From NCBI RefSeq assembly GCF_009498735.1, contig NZ_ML762431.1, positions 54,462-118,461 on the forward strand: a stretch of 64,000 bases of DNA. The letters are read 5' to 3'. Position 1 is the first letter of the stretch; the number at the start of each line of letters is the position of its first letter. Positions 9,722 to 18,071 of this stretch are shown here, in pieces. The DNA is from Gracilibacillus oryzae. GTDB lineage: Bacteria; Bacillota; Bacilli; Bacillales; Amphibacillaceae. A model generated the notes under the pieces. The model searched no databases. It was not told where the DNA came from and saw nothing but the letters and a program-made list of their open reading frames with translations. The position numbers and the translations under genes are program-made.

Positions 9722-11453
9722 TTTCATTTACCTCCTGAACCAGTGGTATTCTAATCGTTACTGTCGTGCCTTTGCCGAGTTCACTTTCAAAATCCAAGGA
9801 GCTGTTTTTTCCGTATAAAAGTAACAAACGTTCTTTTACATTTTTAATCCCATATCCCTTTTGTATCAGATTGGTATTCTCCATTCCTATTCCATTATCC
9901 TCAATTATAAAAATCATTTGATCATATTCCATATAACCTGTTAATCTAACATAACCTTCTCCCATTTTTGCTTCTAAACCATGATAATAGGCATTTTCCA
10001 CAAAAGGTTGCAGAATTAATTTTAATATCAGCTTATTTTTCATTTCTGGTTGGACATTTTCGATATAGTTCAATCTATTACCATAACGTATGGACTGAAT
10101 GGAACAATAATGTTTAATATGATCTAATTCTTCCTGAACAGTAAGGAATTCTTTGCCTCTATTTAAGCTTAGTTTAAAACTTTCGGATAAAGAAATGGTA
10201 ATGTTTGCAATCTCCTTCATATTATTCTTTATCGCCATCCAGTAAATTGTGGAAAGTGTGTTGTACAAAAAGTGTGGTTTAATTTGGGCTTGTAATGCTC
10301 TTAATTCTGACTCTTTCTCTTTTAATCTTGAATGTAGCAGCTTTTCATTTAAATCAATATTATTTTTGACTAATTTTTGAATTTGTCCTCCAATATTTCC
10401 AACCTCATCATCAGCAAAACTGTTTAATGTATGTTCATACTGGTTGATATTCATAACCATTTTTTTTAGTTTTTTTAACGGATGAAGAATAGTATCAGAC
10501 AGATAAATAGATATAAAGACTGCCATGATGGCCATTATTCCTGCAAAGGTAAAGGTAATGCCTCCAATTTTGTTCGAATCCTTTAATAAATAATCTTGAT
10601 TAACTAAATGGATATAAGACCAGCCTGTGATCGGATTTGTATAACTGCTGCCTAAGAATCCGTTATTCTCTAATGCTTCTAATTGGGAAGTTTCTATATT
10701 ATTTATTACCATGTCAGAGAGTTCCTTGTTTTGCTTGTTGATATAAATTGGAACAGGTGTTGCAGGAACGTTACGATCCACTATCATAAAAGTACTTTCA
10801 CCATAGTTTACGGATATGGCATCAAACATCTCTTTGCTCAAGTTAATAACAAGTACACCCAATGGATCTTTATATAAATTGCTTGGATTTCGCAATAACT
10901 TGACTGAAGAGAAACTATTTTCACTTCCAGTTAAGATATTTTTAGTCAAAAATATTTCTTTTCCCATCGCATGTTTTGCACGCTGGTACCAATCTTTTGT
11001 TTTAATCTCCTGAACATTATTAAAAAAATATGCTCCTTTTCTGGATATACCATAGCAATAGGACTTATCCTCGACATCAAATAGACATACAGAATCGATA
11101 TACTTCGTATTCAGGGTATATTGGGAAAGGATGTCATTTAATATAATTGCCGTTTTATAATAGTCAGTGGAACCACTTTCTACTAGCAAAAGTTCGTTTC
11201 TAATTTCTTCATTTGATAAGATTAGTCTATGTAAATTTATCACACTCTCATATGTAAGCTCAGACATTTCACTGGAAGTTCTTAAGAGATCCTGATAACT
11301 TTGAACATGATTATTCACGATTGTTTCTTTCGATATATGGTAGGAAACAGCACCTAATAAGAACATAGAAGGAATAGATAACAAGATTAGAGCAACCCAA
11401 AAGCGGGTTCTTAACTTTTTAATTCTCGGTTTCCTAATAAATTTCTTACGCAT
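9714..11453 (-). CDS. Sensor histidine kinase, YesM family
   Basis: A membrane-bound sensor for the response regulator encoded downstream. One membrane helix follows the basic N-terminus, then an extracellular sensor of about 250 residues, a second helix, a HAMP-like linker, and a His-kinase domain with the phospho-His in QIKPHFLYNTL. The HATPase has an N box (LQPFVENAYYHG) and G box (DNGIGM). The ATG at 11453 follows AGGGGGG; an earlier start at 11507 has no ribosome site. The length of about 579 residues is normal. It probably detects sugars outside the cell; the ligand is unknown. Confidence 0.9.
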   Translation of the reverse strand: MRKKFIRKPRIKKLRTRFWVALILLSIPSMFLLGAVSYHISKETIVNNHVQSYQDLLRTSSEMSELTYESVINLHRLILSNEEIRNELLLVESGSTDYYKTAIILNDILSQYTLNTKYIDSVCLFDVEDKSYCYGISRKGAYFFNNVQEIKTKDWYQRAKHAMGKEIFLTKNILTGSENSFSSVKLLRNPSNLYKDPLGVLVINLSKEMFDAISVNYGESTFMIVDRNVPATPVPIYINKQNKELSDMVINNIETSQLEALENNGFLGSSYTNPITGWSYIHLVNQDYLLKDSNKIGGITFTFAGIMAIMAVFISIYLSDTILHPLKKLKKMVMNINQYEHTLNSFADDEVGNIGGQIQKLVKNNIDLNEKLLHSRLKEKESELRALQAQIKPHFLYNTLSTIYWMAIKNNMKEIANITISLSESFKLSLNRGKEFLTVQEELDHIKHYCSIQSIRYGNRLNYIENVQPEMKNKLILKLILQPFVENAYYHGLEAKMGEGYVRLTGYMEYDQMIFIIEDNGIGMENTNLIQKGYGIKNVKERLLLLYGKNSSLDFESELGKGTTVTIRIPLVQEVNEND

Positions 11454-11492
11454 ATAACCCAACCCCCCTGCACTGATTATTTCATTGCTAAC

Positions 11493-11526
11493 TTTATTAT
11501 TAATCAAATCATAGCAAACGCTTACA
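11493..11526 (-). promoter_or_regulatory. Promoter with cre-like site before the sensor kinase gene
   Basis: TGTAAGCGTTTGCT (11526-11513 on the minus strand) matches the CcpA site at 12 of 14 positions. It lies between a possible TTAAAC and a TATGAT -10 element. This suggests that the regulators, like their target operon, are under carbon catabolite repression. Confidence 0.5.
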
Positions 11527-11602
11527 TTTGTTTAATACAATATACTATTATATTTATAAGTCAATGGATAATTGCTCTTTTTCTTATTGATTATTTGAAA
11601 AC

Positions 11603-11636
11603 AGGAAAAAACGCTCCTACAAATCGTAGCAGCGTT
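11603..11636 (-). terminator. Terminator of the YhaPQ-like operon
   Basis: AACGCTCCTAC (11610-11620) pairs with GTAGCAGCGTT (11626-11636). On the minus strand a run of six T follows. It lies 15 nt after the permease stop at 11652. Confidence 0.85.
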
Positions 11637-11651
11637 CATACTTTCTATCAA

Positions 11652-12887
11652 CTAAGCCCGAATCCACTTCCAAATCTCCTGTGGCGTAGCATTTTTTCCA
11701 TACATCAAAATACCTGTCTTAAAAATCTTACCGGCAAGTTTCATAAAGATCCAGATGCTTATTACTAAAATAACAAGTGAAATGATGATTTCAACCCACG
11801 GCCAAGTGTCCAGCATGGAAAGTCTTAACAGTAATACTCCTGGTGCGGTAAAAGGAACATAGGATCCAATTTGTGCAGTTAGACCGCTTGGATCACTCAC
11901 TACTGGGCCAATAAAGAGAAATGGCAGGAAGGGCAGCATCATGACAAGTCCCTGGAAGTTGCCTGCTGATGACATATCCGCCATCGTAGCTCCAACACCG
12001 ACAAAAAGGGCTGCGTACAGAAAATATCCCAATACAGCTATGGCAATATATAAGAGAAGCTCAGGAACCAGCAGATATTCGAATAAAGGAATATCCAAAT
12101 TCCAAAGGGCGAACGGAATGCCAAATGCTAAAAACACAACAAGCTGCACCATTCCGAGTCCAAAGTAACCAATAATTTTTCCTTGCATCAATTCCCCCGG
12201 TGTTAGAGATGATAACATAATTTCAGCAACTTTATCTTTCTTCTCCTGGGAAGCACTTTGGAAAATATACATCCCTGAGAACACAATCGACAACAGGATA
12301 ATTCCGCCAAATGCCCCAGGTACAATCCGTTTCAAAGTATCTTCATTCGAAAAAGTTCCTTCCTGCTCTCCTTCGCCAGCAGATTCACTGACAGCTGCTT
12401 CTTCGAAAATTAATCCTTGTGAAATAGCGGCAGTTTCTTCCTCTGTCAGACCTAATTGCTGAAGTTGTAATGTTTTTAGAGGAGTGGTTAATGCTTGCAA
12501 TTGATTCATAAAATACGAATTCACATCATCGCTCGTATAAACAGGAAAGACGCCACTTTCCAGAGCAGAATCATCAAGCATGACATAAGCTGTATTCTCC
12601 ATCCCCTCTATTTCTTCTGACATCACCGCTGCACTTTTATCCGTTGCTTCCAAGGCTATATTCAAGTCTAAAACTTCAGCAGTTTCATTAAGTGTATCCA
12701 GAACACCAAGCTGGTCATTGACAAGGACACGAGTTACTGCTTCTTCCCCTTCTGAACCTCCGAAAAGACTACCGATCAGCATAAATCCGATAAATAAAAC
12801 TGGTGTTAAAAATATTCCGATCATGAATGATTTATTTTTCAAGTTTCTTTTCATTTCCCATTTCGCTACCTTTAATGAGTTACGCAT
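11652..12887 (-). CDS. ABC-2 type exporter permease (YhaP/NatB-like)
   Basis: A membrane subunit of an ABC exporter. One transmembrane helix (about residues 22-42) is followed by an extracellular domain of about 130 residues, then five to six helices from about residue 190 to 400, the usual ABC-2 (NatB) arrangement. The 411-residue length fits YhaP/NatB. It overlaps the ATPase gene by 8 nt and is last in a padR operon. NatAB exports Na+ and YhaPQ is uncharacterised as far as I recall, so the substrate is open. Drug, peptide or ion efflux controlled by PadR is a reasonable inference. Confidence 0.85.
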   Translation of the reverse strand: MRNSLKVAKWEMKRNLKNKSFMIGIFLTPVLFIGFMLIGSLFGGSEGEEAVTRVLVNDQLGVLDTLNETAEVLDLNIALEATDKSAAVMSEEIEGMENTAYVMLDDSALESGVFPVYTSDDVNSYFMNQLQALTTPLKTLQLQQLGLTEEETAAISQGLIFEEAAVSESAGEGEQEGTFSNEDTLKRIVPGAFGGIILLSIVFSGMYIFQSASQEKKDKVAEIMLSSLTPGELMQGKIIGYFGLGMVQLVVFLAFGIPFALWNLDIPLFEYLLVPELLLYIAIAVLGYFLYAALFVGVGATMADMSSAGNFQGLVMMLPFLPFLFIGPVVSDPSGLTAQIGSYVPFTAPGVLLLRLSMLDTWPWVEIIISLVILVISIWIFMKLAGKIFKTGILMYGKNATPQEIWKWIRA

Positions 12888-13806
12888 TCGTCTCTGCCCC
12901 CTCTTTTAACATATTTTTATCTGTCGCAATATCAATAAAGATTTCATGCAGGGAGATACGGTCGATCGATAATTCTTTTACATCAATGTGGTCTGGTAAG
13001 TTCTTTAACCATGAAGCAACCTGGATATCTTTTGTTAAATACATGATCGTAGTATCGTCCCTCTGTTCCACCCGCTGCACATCAGGTAAACCTTCCATAT
13101 CTTCCAGTCTATTCTCACCTTTAATGGTACATTTAAAATTCGCATACTCTTGTTTTACATCATCCATCTTGCCGTAAATCACCTTTTGTCCGCGATGAAT
13201 GAGAAACAGACGATCACACATTTCTTCTACCAGATTCATCTGATGAGAGGATAATAGAATGGCAGTCCCATTTGCTGCCAGGTCCCTTATTTCCTGTTTA
13301 AACAACTCCTGGCTGACAGGATCCAGTCCTGAGAAAGGCTCATCCAGAATTAAAAACTCAGGTTCGTGAATGATGCTGGCAATAAACTGTACTTTTTGCC
13401 CCATTCCTTTTGACAACTCATCGATAGTCGTCTTTTCCTTTCCTTCTAATCCGAATTTTTTCAGATAGGCAAGTGCCCGTTCTCTCGCCTTTTTTATTGG
13501 GTAATCCTTTAATTCTGCTAAATAGAGAAGGATATCCATTACTTGCACATTTTGATAAAGTCCTCGTTCTTCAGGTAAATAGCCGATCTTGTTACGGGGA
13601 ATTTGCTTACTCCCCAAGAATGTGACGGTGCCATCATCCGGGTACATAATCCCCATAATGTTACGGATAGTCGTAGATTTCCCAGCCCCATTCGGGCCAA
13701 GGATTGCCATAATCTCACCCTTGTTCACTTCAAAGGATATATCCTTAAGTATCTCTGTATTCTTGAACGATTTCTTTAGATGGCCTACTTTCAAAAAAAC
13801 TTCCAT
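12880..13806 (-). CDS. ABC exporter ATP-binding protein (YhaQ/NatA-like)
   Basis: A cytosolic ATPase driving the permease encoded downstream. Walker A is GPNGAGKST (about 37-45), followed by the Q-loop region GYLPEERGLY, an LSKGMGQKVQF signature, Walker B LILDEPFSGLDP and the switch His in LLSSHQM. The C-terminal ~80 residues form the extension typical of YhaQ/NatA. The start is supported by AGGAGGAATAG before the ATG. It follows the DUF2812 gene by 27 nt in the same operon. All catalytic motifs are intact. Confidence 0.9.
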   Translation of the reverse strand: MEVFLKVGHLKKSFKNTEILKDISFEVNKGEIMAILGPNGAGKSTTIRNIMGIMYPDDGTVTFLGSKQIPRNKIGYLPEERGLYQNVQVMDILLYLAELKDYPIKKARERALAYLKKFGLEGKEKTTIDELSKGMGQKVQFIASIIHEPEFLILDEPFSGLDPVSQELFKQEIRDLAANGTAILLSSHQMNLVEEMCDRLFLIHRGQKVIYGKMDDVKQEYANFKCTIKGENRLEDMEGLPDVQRVEQRDDTTIMYLTKDIQVASWLKNLPDHIDVKELSIDRISLHEIFIDIATDKNMLKEGAETNA

Positions 13807-13833
13807 TTCTATTCCTCCTTATTTGCTCTGTTA

Positions 13834-14550
13834 CTATGCTTTCCATTTATAGTAAAGGGACATAAAGCACCAAATCGCCAGTGGAAGGGCCACTGCGCCA
13901 ATAAGCATACTCGTTAAAATTCCGACGATACTGCCTGAGTCATCCGTAATAAATAAAATAATGGTAAATCCCAAAATAAGAAAAAGGGCTGGTAAACTTT
14001 TCATAAACCTCACTAACCCTATTCTTCCCTCTGCCTTCCATTTATTTTTGTAAATAGTCAGTACAGTCCAAGTAGCTGGTATCGCAATGACGCTGAGAAT
14101 GACAGCAATATAGGTAATGGTTGTTTGTAAAGCACCTGTGCTTATGAATGTGCCAAGACATAGGAGTAAGATTATCGTGACGATTGATATCGTGAACCAT
14201 TTCAGTGAACTTCCTAAATTATCATGTTTTTCCACCACTGTCTCACGATCACTGTAAATCGGCTTTGTACCTGGCAAGGCACGAAATAAGTGAATATTTC
14301 CTTGTGAGGTAACATGTGTCCAACCAGAGGAAGTGAAAAAGTCAAAGTATTCTTCTGCATCCTCCTCGTTTACTGTTCGATAATCGACGCTATAAATATA
14401 ATCAGCACTTTCTCCCTTTTCGAGGGTGTATCCCATGAATTTAAAGTCACGGACGTGCCATCCTTTCAAGGAAAGTTTCCGTAACTTTTCCATATCCTTA
14501 TTTTCTGAAAAAGCTAACCCGCCTGACATCACATACTTTGTCTTACTCAT
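13834..14550 (-). CDS. DUF2812 membrane protein
   Basis: The N-terminal ~110 residues form a soluble DUF2812-type domain (GWHVRDFKFMGYTLEKG and a DYR..EDAEEYFDFF segment). Four predicted transmembrane helices follow from about residue 125. DUF2812 proteins are commonly encoded between a padR gene and other membrane proteins, as here; the start overlaps the padR stop by 4 nt (ATGA), so translation is probably coupled. The function is unknown; a sensory or accessory role for the exporter is only a guess from the gene order. Confidence 0.8.
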   Translation of the reverse strand: MSKTKYVMSGGLAFSENKDMEKLRKLSLKGWHVRDFKFMGYTLEKGESADYIYSVDYRTVNEEDAEEYFDFFTSSGWTHVTSQGNIHLFRALPGTKPIYSDRETVVEKHDNLGSSLKWFTISIVTIILLLCLGTFISTGALQTTITYIAVILSVIAIPATWTVLTIYKNKWKAEGRIGLVRFMKSLPALFLILGFTIILFITDDSGSIVGILTSMLIGAVALPLAIWCFMSLYYKWKA

Positions 14551-14864
14551 TCTTCTGCCTCCCTTAATCCCGTCTCCGCTAGTTGGATCATCAATTTCCG
14601 CAGCTTCACATCTGCCTCCAGTACTTCTTTACCTTTTTCTGTAAGAAGATAGGTTTTTCGTCTTGGCTCAGATCCGTCATAGAGATAAATCCACTCTTGT
14701 TTTAATAACTTCTTAATGATGGTATACATGGAAGCAGGACCTATAGTGATGACGCCATGTGTTCGCTCTTCAACCAGGCTCATGATAGCATATCCGTGTC
14801 TGGGTTTGGTTAGTGCCGCCATAATATTAAACATGGAATCTGTTAATTGCTCCGTTGTTTTCAA
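14547..14864 (-). CDS. PadR family transcriptional regulator
   Basis: A short (105-residue) PadR-type winged-helix repressor: helix-turn-helix at about residues 10-60 with GYAIMSLVEERTHG and the wing around PRRKTYLLTEKGKEVL, then a short dimerisation helix. AGGGGG is upstream of the start. It is first in the operon padR-DUF2812-ATPase-permease and is preceded by three inverted repeats, so autorepression of the exporter operon, relieved by a substrate-like ligand, is the likely mechanism. Confidence 0.88.
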   Translation of the reverse strand: MKTTEQLTDSMFNIMAALTKPRHGYAIMSLVEERTHGVITIGPASMYTIIKKLLKQEWIYLYDGSEPRRKTYLLTEKGKEVLEADVKLRKLMIQLAETGLREAEE

Positions 14865-14891
14865 CCGATCACCCCCTATATCATTTTATGA

Positions 14892-14975
14892 TGTATCACA
14901 AAATGATACATATGATTATTTTTAATATATCACTTTATGATATAGTTGTCCAGAGTTATATCATAAAGTGATATA
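14892..14975 (-). promoter_or_regulatory. Three PadR-type operators
   Basis: Inverted repeats with 7-bp arms and 5-bp centres lie at 14892-14910 (TGTATCA/TGATACA), 14926-14944 (TATATCA/TGATATA) and 14957-14975 (TATATCA/TGATATA). Their centres are 34 and 31 bp apart, about three helical turns. They lie directly upstream of the padR start at 14864 and fit cooperative repressor binding. Confidence 0.7.
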
Positions 14976-15029
14976 TTTAAAGGGAGTTTCGATAAATGTG
15001 AAGGATTTGGTTCTTGGATTTTGCGGCAG

Positions 15030-15690
15030 GACTTGGAGTTTTTTTGTTATGATGCCTTCATAGCATCATAACTTGCGGATGTGCTCGGAGTTTTGACGCT
15101 ATGACTGCTTCATACCTTCATAACTGACTGGAGTACATAAAGTTATGACGCTATGATCGCTTCATACCATCATAACTGACAGGAGCGCATGAAGTTTTGA
15201 CTTTATGATCACTTCATACCATCATAACTGACAGGAGTGCATAAAGTTTTGACGCTATGATCGCTTCCTACCATCATAACTGCCTGGAGCGCTCGGAGTT
15301 TTGACGCTATGATCGCTTCCTACCATCATAACTGCCTGGAGCGCTCGGAGTTTTGACGCTATGACTGCTTCATATCATCATAACTGACTGGAGTACATAA
15401 AGTTATGACGCTATGATCGCTTCATACCATCATAACTGCCTGGAGCGCTGGAAGTTTTGACGCTATGACTGCTTTATATCATCATAACTGCCTGGAGCGC
15501 TGGAAGTTTTGACGCTATGACTGCTTTATATCATCATAACTGCCTGGAGCGCTGGAAGTTTTGACGCTATGACTGCTTCATATCATCATAACTGACGGGA
15601 GTGCATAAAGTTATGACGCTATGATCGCTTCATAGCATCATAACTGACGAGAAGTCATGAAGTTATGCGCTTAAGAACGCTTCATATGAA
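15030..15690. repeat. 52-bp tandem repeat array, about 12 units (array 2)
   Basis: CATAACT recurs at 15066, 15119, 15171 and then every 52 bp to 15639. Each unit reads roughly CATAACTG..TGGAGCGC..AGTTTTGACGCTATGA..GCTTCATACCAT. In several copies CATAACT is paired by AGTTATG 15 nt later, giving a small hairpin. Units differ by a few substitutions, none unique enough to be spacers. The array fills the gap between the padR promoter and the 3' end of the 15697 gene. Nothing else is seen at 14976-15029. Confidence 0.92.
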
Positions 15691-15696
15691 TACACA

Positions 15697-15987
15697 TCAA
15701 AGCTTCACTAAAACTTCCGTCCCATCTGAAGCAGTTACATCCACTAGCACTAAGCCTTTATGTTTTTTTAATTCTTTTATGACTGGTTTGAGTAATTTTT
15801 TGTCTATCGGTGGAAAAGTGAAAGTTATTTTTTTATCTTGGTTGTCTTCCTCTTGCTTTTTTATCTTTTTGTTCATATATTGCTGAAAACGTTTAGACGT
15901 AAGAATAGAAATACCAAGATGCAATGCGGCGTAGGGAATTGGGATAGTGAAGCGAGCATCTTTTGTTTTTATTTTTATTCGCAGCAT
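15697..15987 (-). CDS. Hypothetical protein, third gene of the DUF2089 operon
   Basis: A 96-residue protein not matched to a named family by eye. A basic N-terminal beta-hairpin (IKIKTKDARFTIPIP) is followed by a weakly hydrophobic stretch (PYAALHLGISILTS) and a Lys/Glu-rich C-terminus ending in a beta-like segment. It begins 9 nt after the SHOCT-like gene and has AGGAA 6 nt before the ATG. Gene order with the DUF2089 and SHOCT-like genes suggests a shared regulatory unit, possibly envelope-stress related as with YvlB-type proteins; that is inference. Confidence 0.7.
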   Translation of the reverse strand: MLRIKIKTKDARFTIPIPYAALHLGISILTSKRFQQYMNKKIKKQEEDNQDKKITFTFPPIDKKLLKPVIKELKKHKGLVLVDVTASDGTEVLVKL

Positions 15988-15996
15988 AAGCAGTTC

Positions 15997-16383
15997 CTAT
16001 TCAATGACAATAGAAACTATATCGCCATCTCCTGATTGAATATCAACAATCTGGCCAACCAGCTCGTTATCGATTGCTTCAATAATCAGATTGATGTCAA
16101 TATCCTTTACGTATTTTTGTGATTCAGGGATTGTTGCTAAGATGCTGTTTCCGGCGACTAACAATGTTTTGACAAGTTTTATCGGAAAATTAACCTTCAC
16201 ATTATCATTATCACTTGAGCTAATACGGACTTTCAATGTTTTCTCTGCATATTTAGAAGATTTTTCAACTTGATTGCTTCCTGCTTCTTTTTCCTTTAAT
16301 ACTTCAATAAGTTCTGATGCTTTTTCTGCATCGATTTTTCCTTCTTGTACCATTGTCAAAATTTGCGTAATTTCTTCTTTCAT
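15997..16383 (-). CDS. SHOCT-like domain protein (YvlB N-terminal type)
   Basis: The N-terminal ~32 residues (ITQILTMVQEGKIDAEKASELIEVL) form the short helical SHOCT-like motif found at the start of YvlB-type proteins. A charged linker leads to a ~75-residue domain with alternating beta segments. It has no signal peptide and is probably cytosolic. GGAGG precedes the ATG. It lies 12 nt after the DUF2089 gene, whose own C-terminus (MLSNGEISAEEAIRLLKEE) carries the same kind of motif, suggesting that the two proteins interact or share origin. Confidence 0.75.
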   Translation of the reverse strand: MKEEITQILTMVQEGKIDAEKASELIEVLKEKEAGSNQVEKSSKYAEKTLKVRISSSDNDNVKVNFPIKLVKTLLVAGNSILATIPESQKYVKDIDINLIIEAIDNELVGQIVDIQSGDGDIVSIVIE

Positions 16384-16395
16384 TCTCCATTCCTC

Positions 16396-16761
16396 CTATT
16401 CCTCTTTTAACAGCCTAATTGCTTCTTCTGCAGAAATTTCTCCATTTGACAGCATTGTAACAACCTTTTTCTCGTCCACTTCATTCTTCTTCTTTGGTTC
16501 ATAGCCAAGTGATGTGATAATATCTGTAAGTTTTCCTCGTACTGTCGGATACGAGATTCCAAGCTCTTTTTCTACTTCTTTGATGTTTCCTCGACATACC
16601 AGGAATACTTCAATAAAATGAAGCTGTTCCTTCGACAAGGAGGAAAAAGAAGAAAACTCAAATTCATTTTCGATTGTTGTCTGGCAGTGAGTACATTGCA
16701 GTTTTGTAATTTTTAAAGCATTACTGCAAACAGGGCAATTTGTAATAACTGGATAAGCCAT
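16396..16761 (-). CDS. DUF2089 family regulator-like protein
   Basis: A 121-residue DUF2089 protein. A zinc-ribbon has CxxC pairs at residues 9/12 and 23/26, followed by a helix-turn-helix-like segment (EVEKELGISYPTVRGKLTDII) and a C-terminal SHOCT-like helix pair. AAGGGAGG precedes the ATG. It is the first gene of a three-gene minus-strand operon and may act as its regulator. The family is recognisable; its function is not established to my knowledge. Confidence 0.85.
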   Translation of the reverse strand: MAYPVITNCPVCSNALKITKLQCTHCQTTIENEFEFSSFSSLSKEQLHFIEVFLVCRGNIKEVEKELGISYPTVRGKLTDIITSLGYEPKKKNEVDEKKVVTMLSNGEISAEEAIRLLKEE

Positions 16762-16999
16762 ATTCTAATCCTCCCTTTCATTTATTTAAATTATATGATG
16801 AAATATTAAAAAAGTAAATAAAAAATATTAATATTATTAATTTTAACTTATATATTATTAATTTTATAATTAAACATATTAAATATAGATTTGTTTCAAA
16901 ATGAGAGGAGCCTTTTTTTCTTCTAATAAAAACAAAGAAAGAGGAACTCATCCTCTTCCTTTAAATGAATCATATAACAAAACTAACACGCTTCTCCGA
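16762..16999. other. AT-rich intergenic region with promoter and terminator
   Basis: The segment 16790-16890 is almost pure A/T with repeated TATTATTAATTTT motifs and must hold the promoter of the DUF2089 operon, though no single -35/-10 pair stands out. AGAGGA (16930-16935) and TCCTCT (16941-16946) form a hairpin followed on the minus strand by a T-rich run: a weak terminator for the ABC transporter operon ending at 17000. Confidence 0.45.
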
Positions 17000-18052
17000 T
17001 CAAGAAGCCCTTTCCTTCCGCTGCAGCAACACTGCGGCAATTACGATCATGCCTTTAAATGCTTCACGAAGGAATGGCGGGACACCGAACAGGTTTAATA
17101 AATTATTCATCACACCAATAATTAACATGCCATAAACCGTTCCAAGAATAAATCCCCGCCCGCCTGCCATGCTTGTTCCCCCTACAATCGCTGCAGCAAT
17201 AGCATCCATTTCCATTCCTCTGCCGGCATTGGAAAAATCCATGGAACCGATCCGTGAAACCTGGATAACCGCTGCAATGGCAACAAGAAATCCCATTAAT
17301 CCGTATACTCGCAATTTAATTTTATTGACATTGACACCGGAAAGTCTTGCAGCTCTTTCGTTTGAGCCAACAGCAATGATTTGTCTTCCAAAGGTCATTC
17401 GTTTCGAAACGTAATAAAGGATAGCAGCAATAATGATCCAATAAATAATTGGCATAAGCATATAATCACCAATTTTGAAACTGGCTATCTGCAGGAAATC
17501 CATTGGTACTGTCGTATTCTGCTCTTGCATGAAATGCTGTGTCACACTTCTGAAGATCATCATGGCACCTAATGTAGCAATAAAAGGGGGGACATTCCCT
17601 TTTGTAATCGACACACCAATTAATGCACCTAATATATAGCCAAATAACAACACCAATAGGATAGTAACAATAAATGCTGGAGCACCTGATAATCCCACCA
17701 TACCTAGCAGGCCTCTTGTTCCTGTATCAAGCAGCACCATCGTGAAGGCACCTGTCGCGACAAGAGTAGAACCTACCGCTAAGTCAATTCCTCCTGTCAT
17801 AATAACAAAGGTCATCCCCAATGCGACAATTCCAATTCCGGCATTGTTTCTTAAAATGTTAATCCAATTGTTTGTCCAAGCCTGAAACCATTCACCAAAT
17901 GAATCATAATCAAATCCTAACACCAATGTTTGCAAGATAATCATGATGATAAGTGCAATACCTGTGCTAAAAAGTGGTGCGGTGGTCCACTTATGCTTAA
18001 ACCATTCAAAAAAATTCATCCTGTTCTCGTTACCCGAAACTTTGGTCTCCAT
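17000..18052 (-). CDS. Sugar ABC transporter permease (RbsC-like, CUT2)
   Basis: A membrane subunit of a CUT2 importer. After ~30 cytosolic residues it has about ten hydrophobic segments with the family motifs GIGIVALGMTFVIMTGGIDL, a GG-rich loop (IVGGTSMAGGRGF) and PPFLREAFKGMIVIAAVLLQ at the C-terminus. The 350-residue length is slightly longer than RbsC. AAGGGGGAG precedes the ATG. It is the last gene of the ATPase-permease-binding-protein set. CUT2 systems take up monosaccharides such as ribose, xylose, galactose or AI-2; the substrate is not decided here. Confidence 0.9.
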   Translation of the reverse strand: METKVSGNENRMNFFEWFKHKWTTAPLFSTGIALIIMIILQTLVLGFDYDSFGEWFQAWTNNWINILRNNAGIGIVALGMTFVIMTGGIDLAVGSTLVATGAFTMVLLDTGTRGLLGMVGLSGAPAFIVTILLVLLFGYILGALIGVSITKGNVPPFIATLGAMMIFRSVTQHFMQEQNTTVPMDFLQIASFKIGDYMLMPIIYWIIIAAILYYVSKRMTFGRQIIAVGSNERAARLSGVNVNKIKLRVYGLMGFLVAIAAVIQVSRIGSMDFSNAGRGMEMDAIAAAIVGGTSMAGGRGFILGTVYGMLIIGVMNNLLNLFGVPPFLREAFKGMIVIAAVLLQRKERAS

Positions 18053-18071
18053 ATGGCCTTCTCCCCCTTAC

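Noticed and set aside
15030-15690. CRISPR array
   Set aside because: The 52-bp units are tandem with no alternating unique spacers and no cas genes nearby; substitutions are scattered through the unit. The same holds for the other three arrays.
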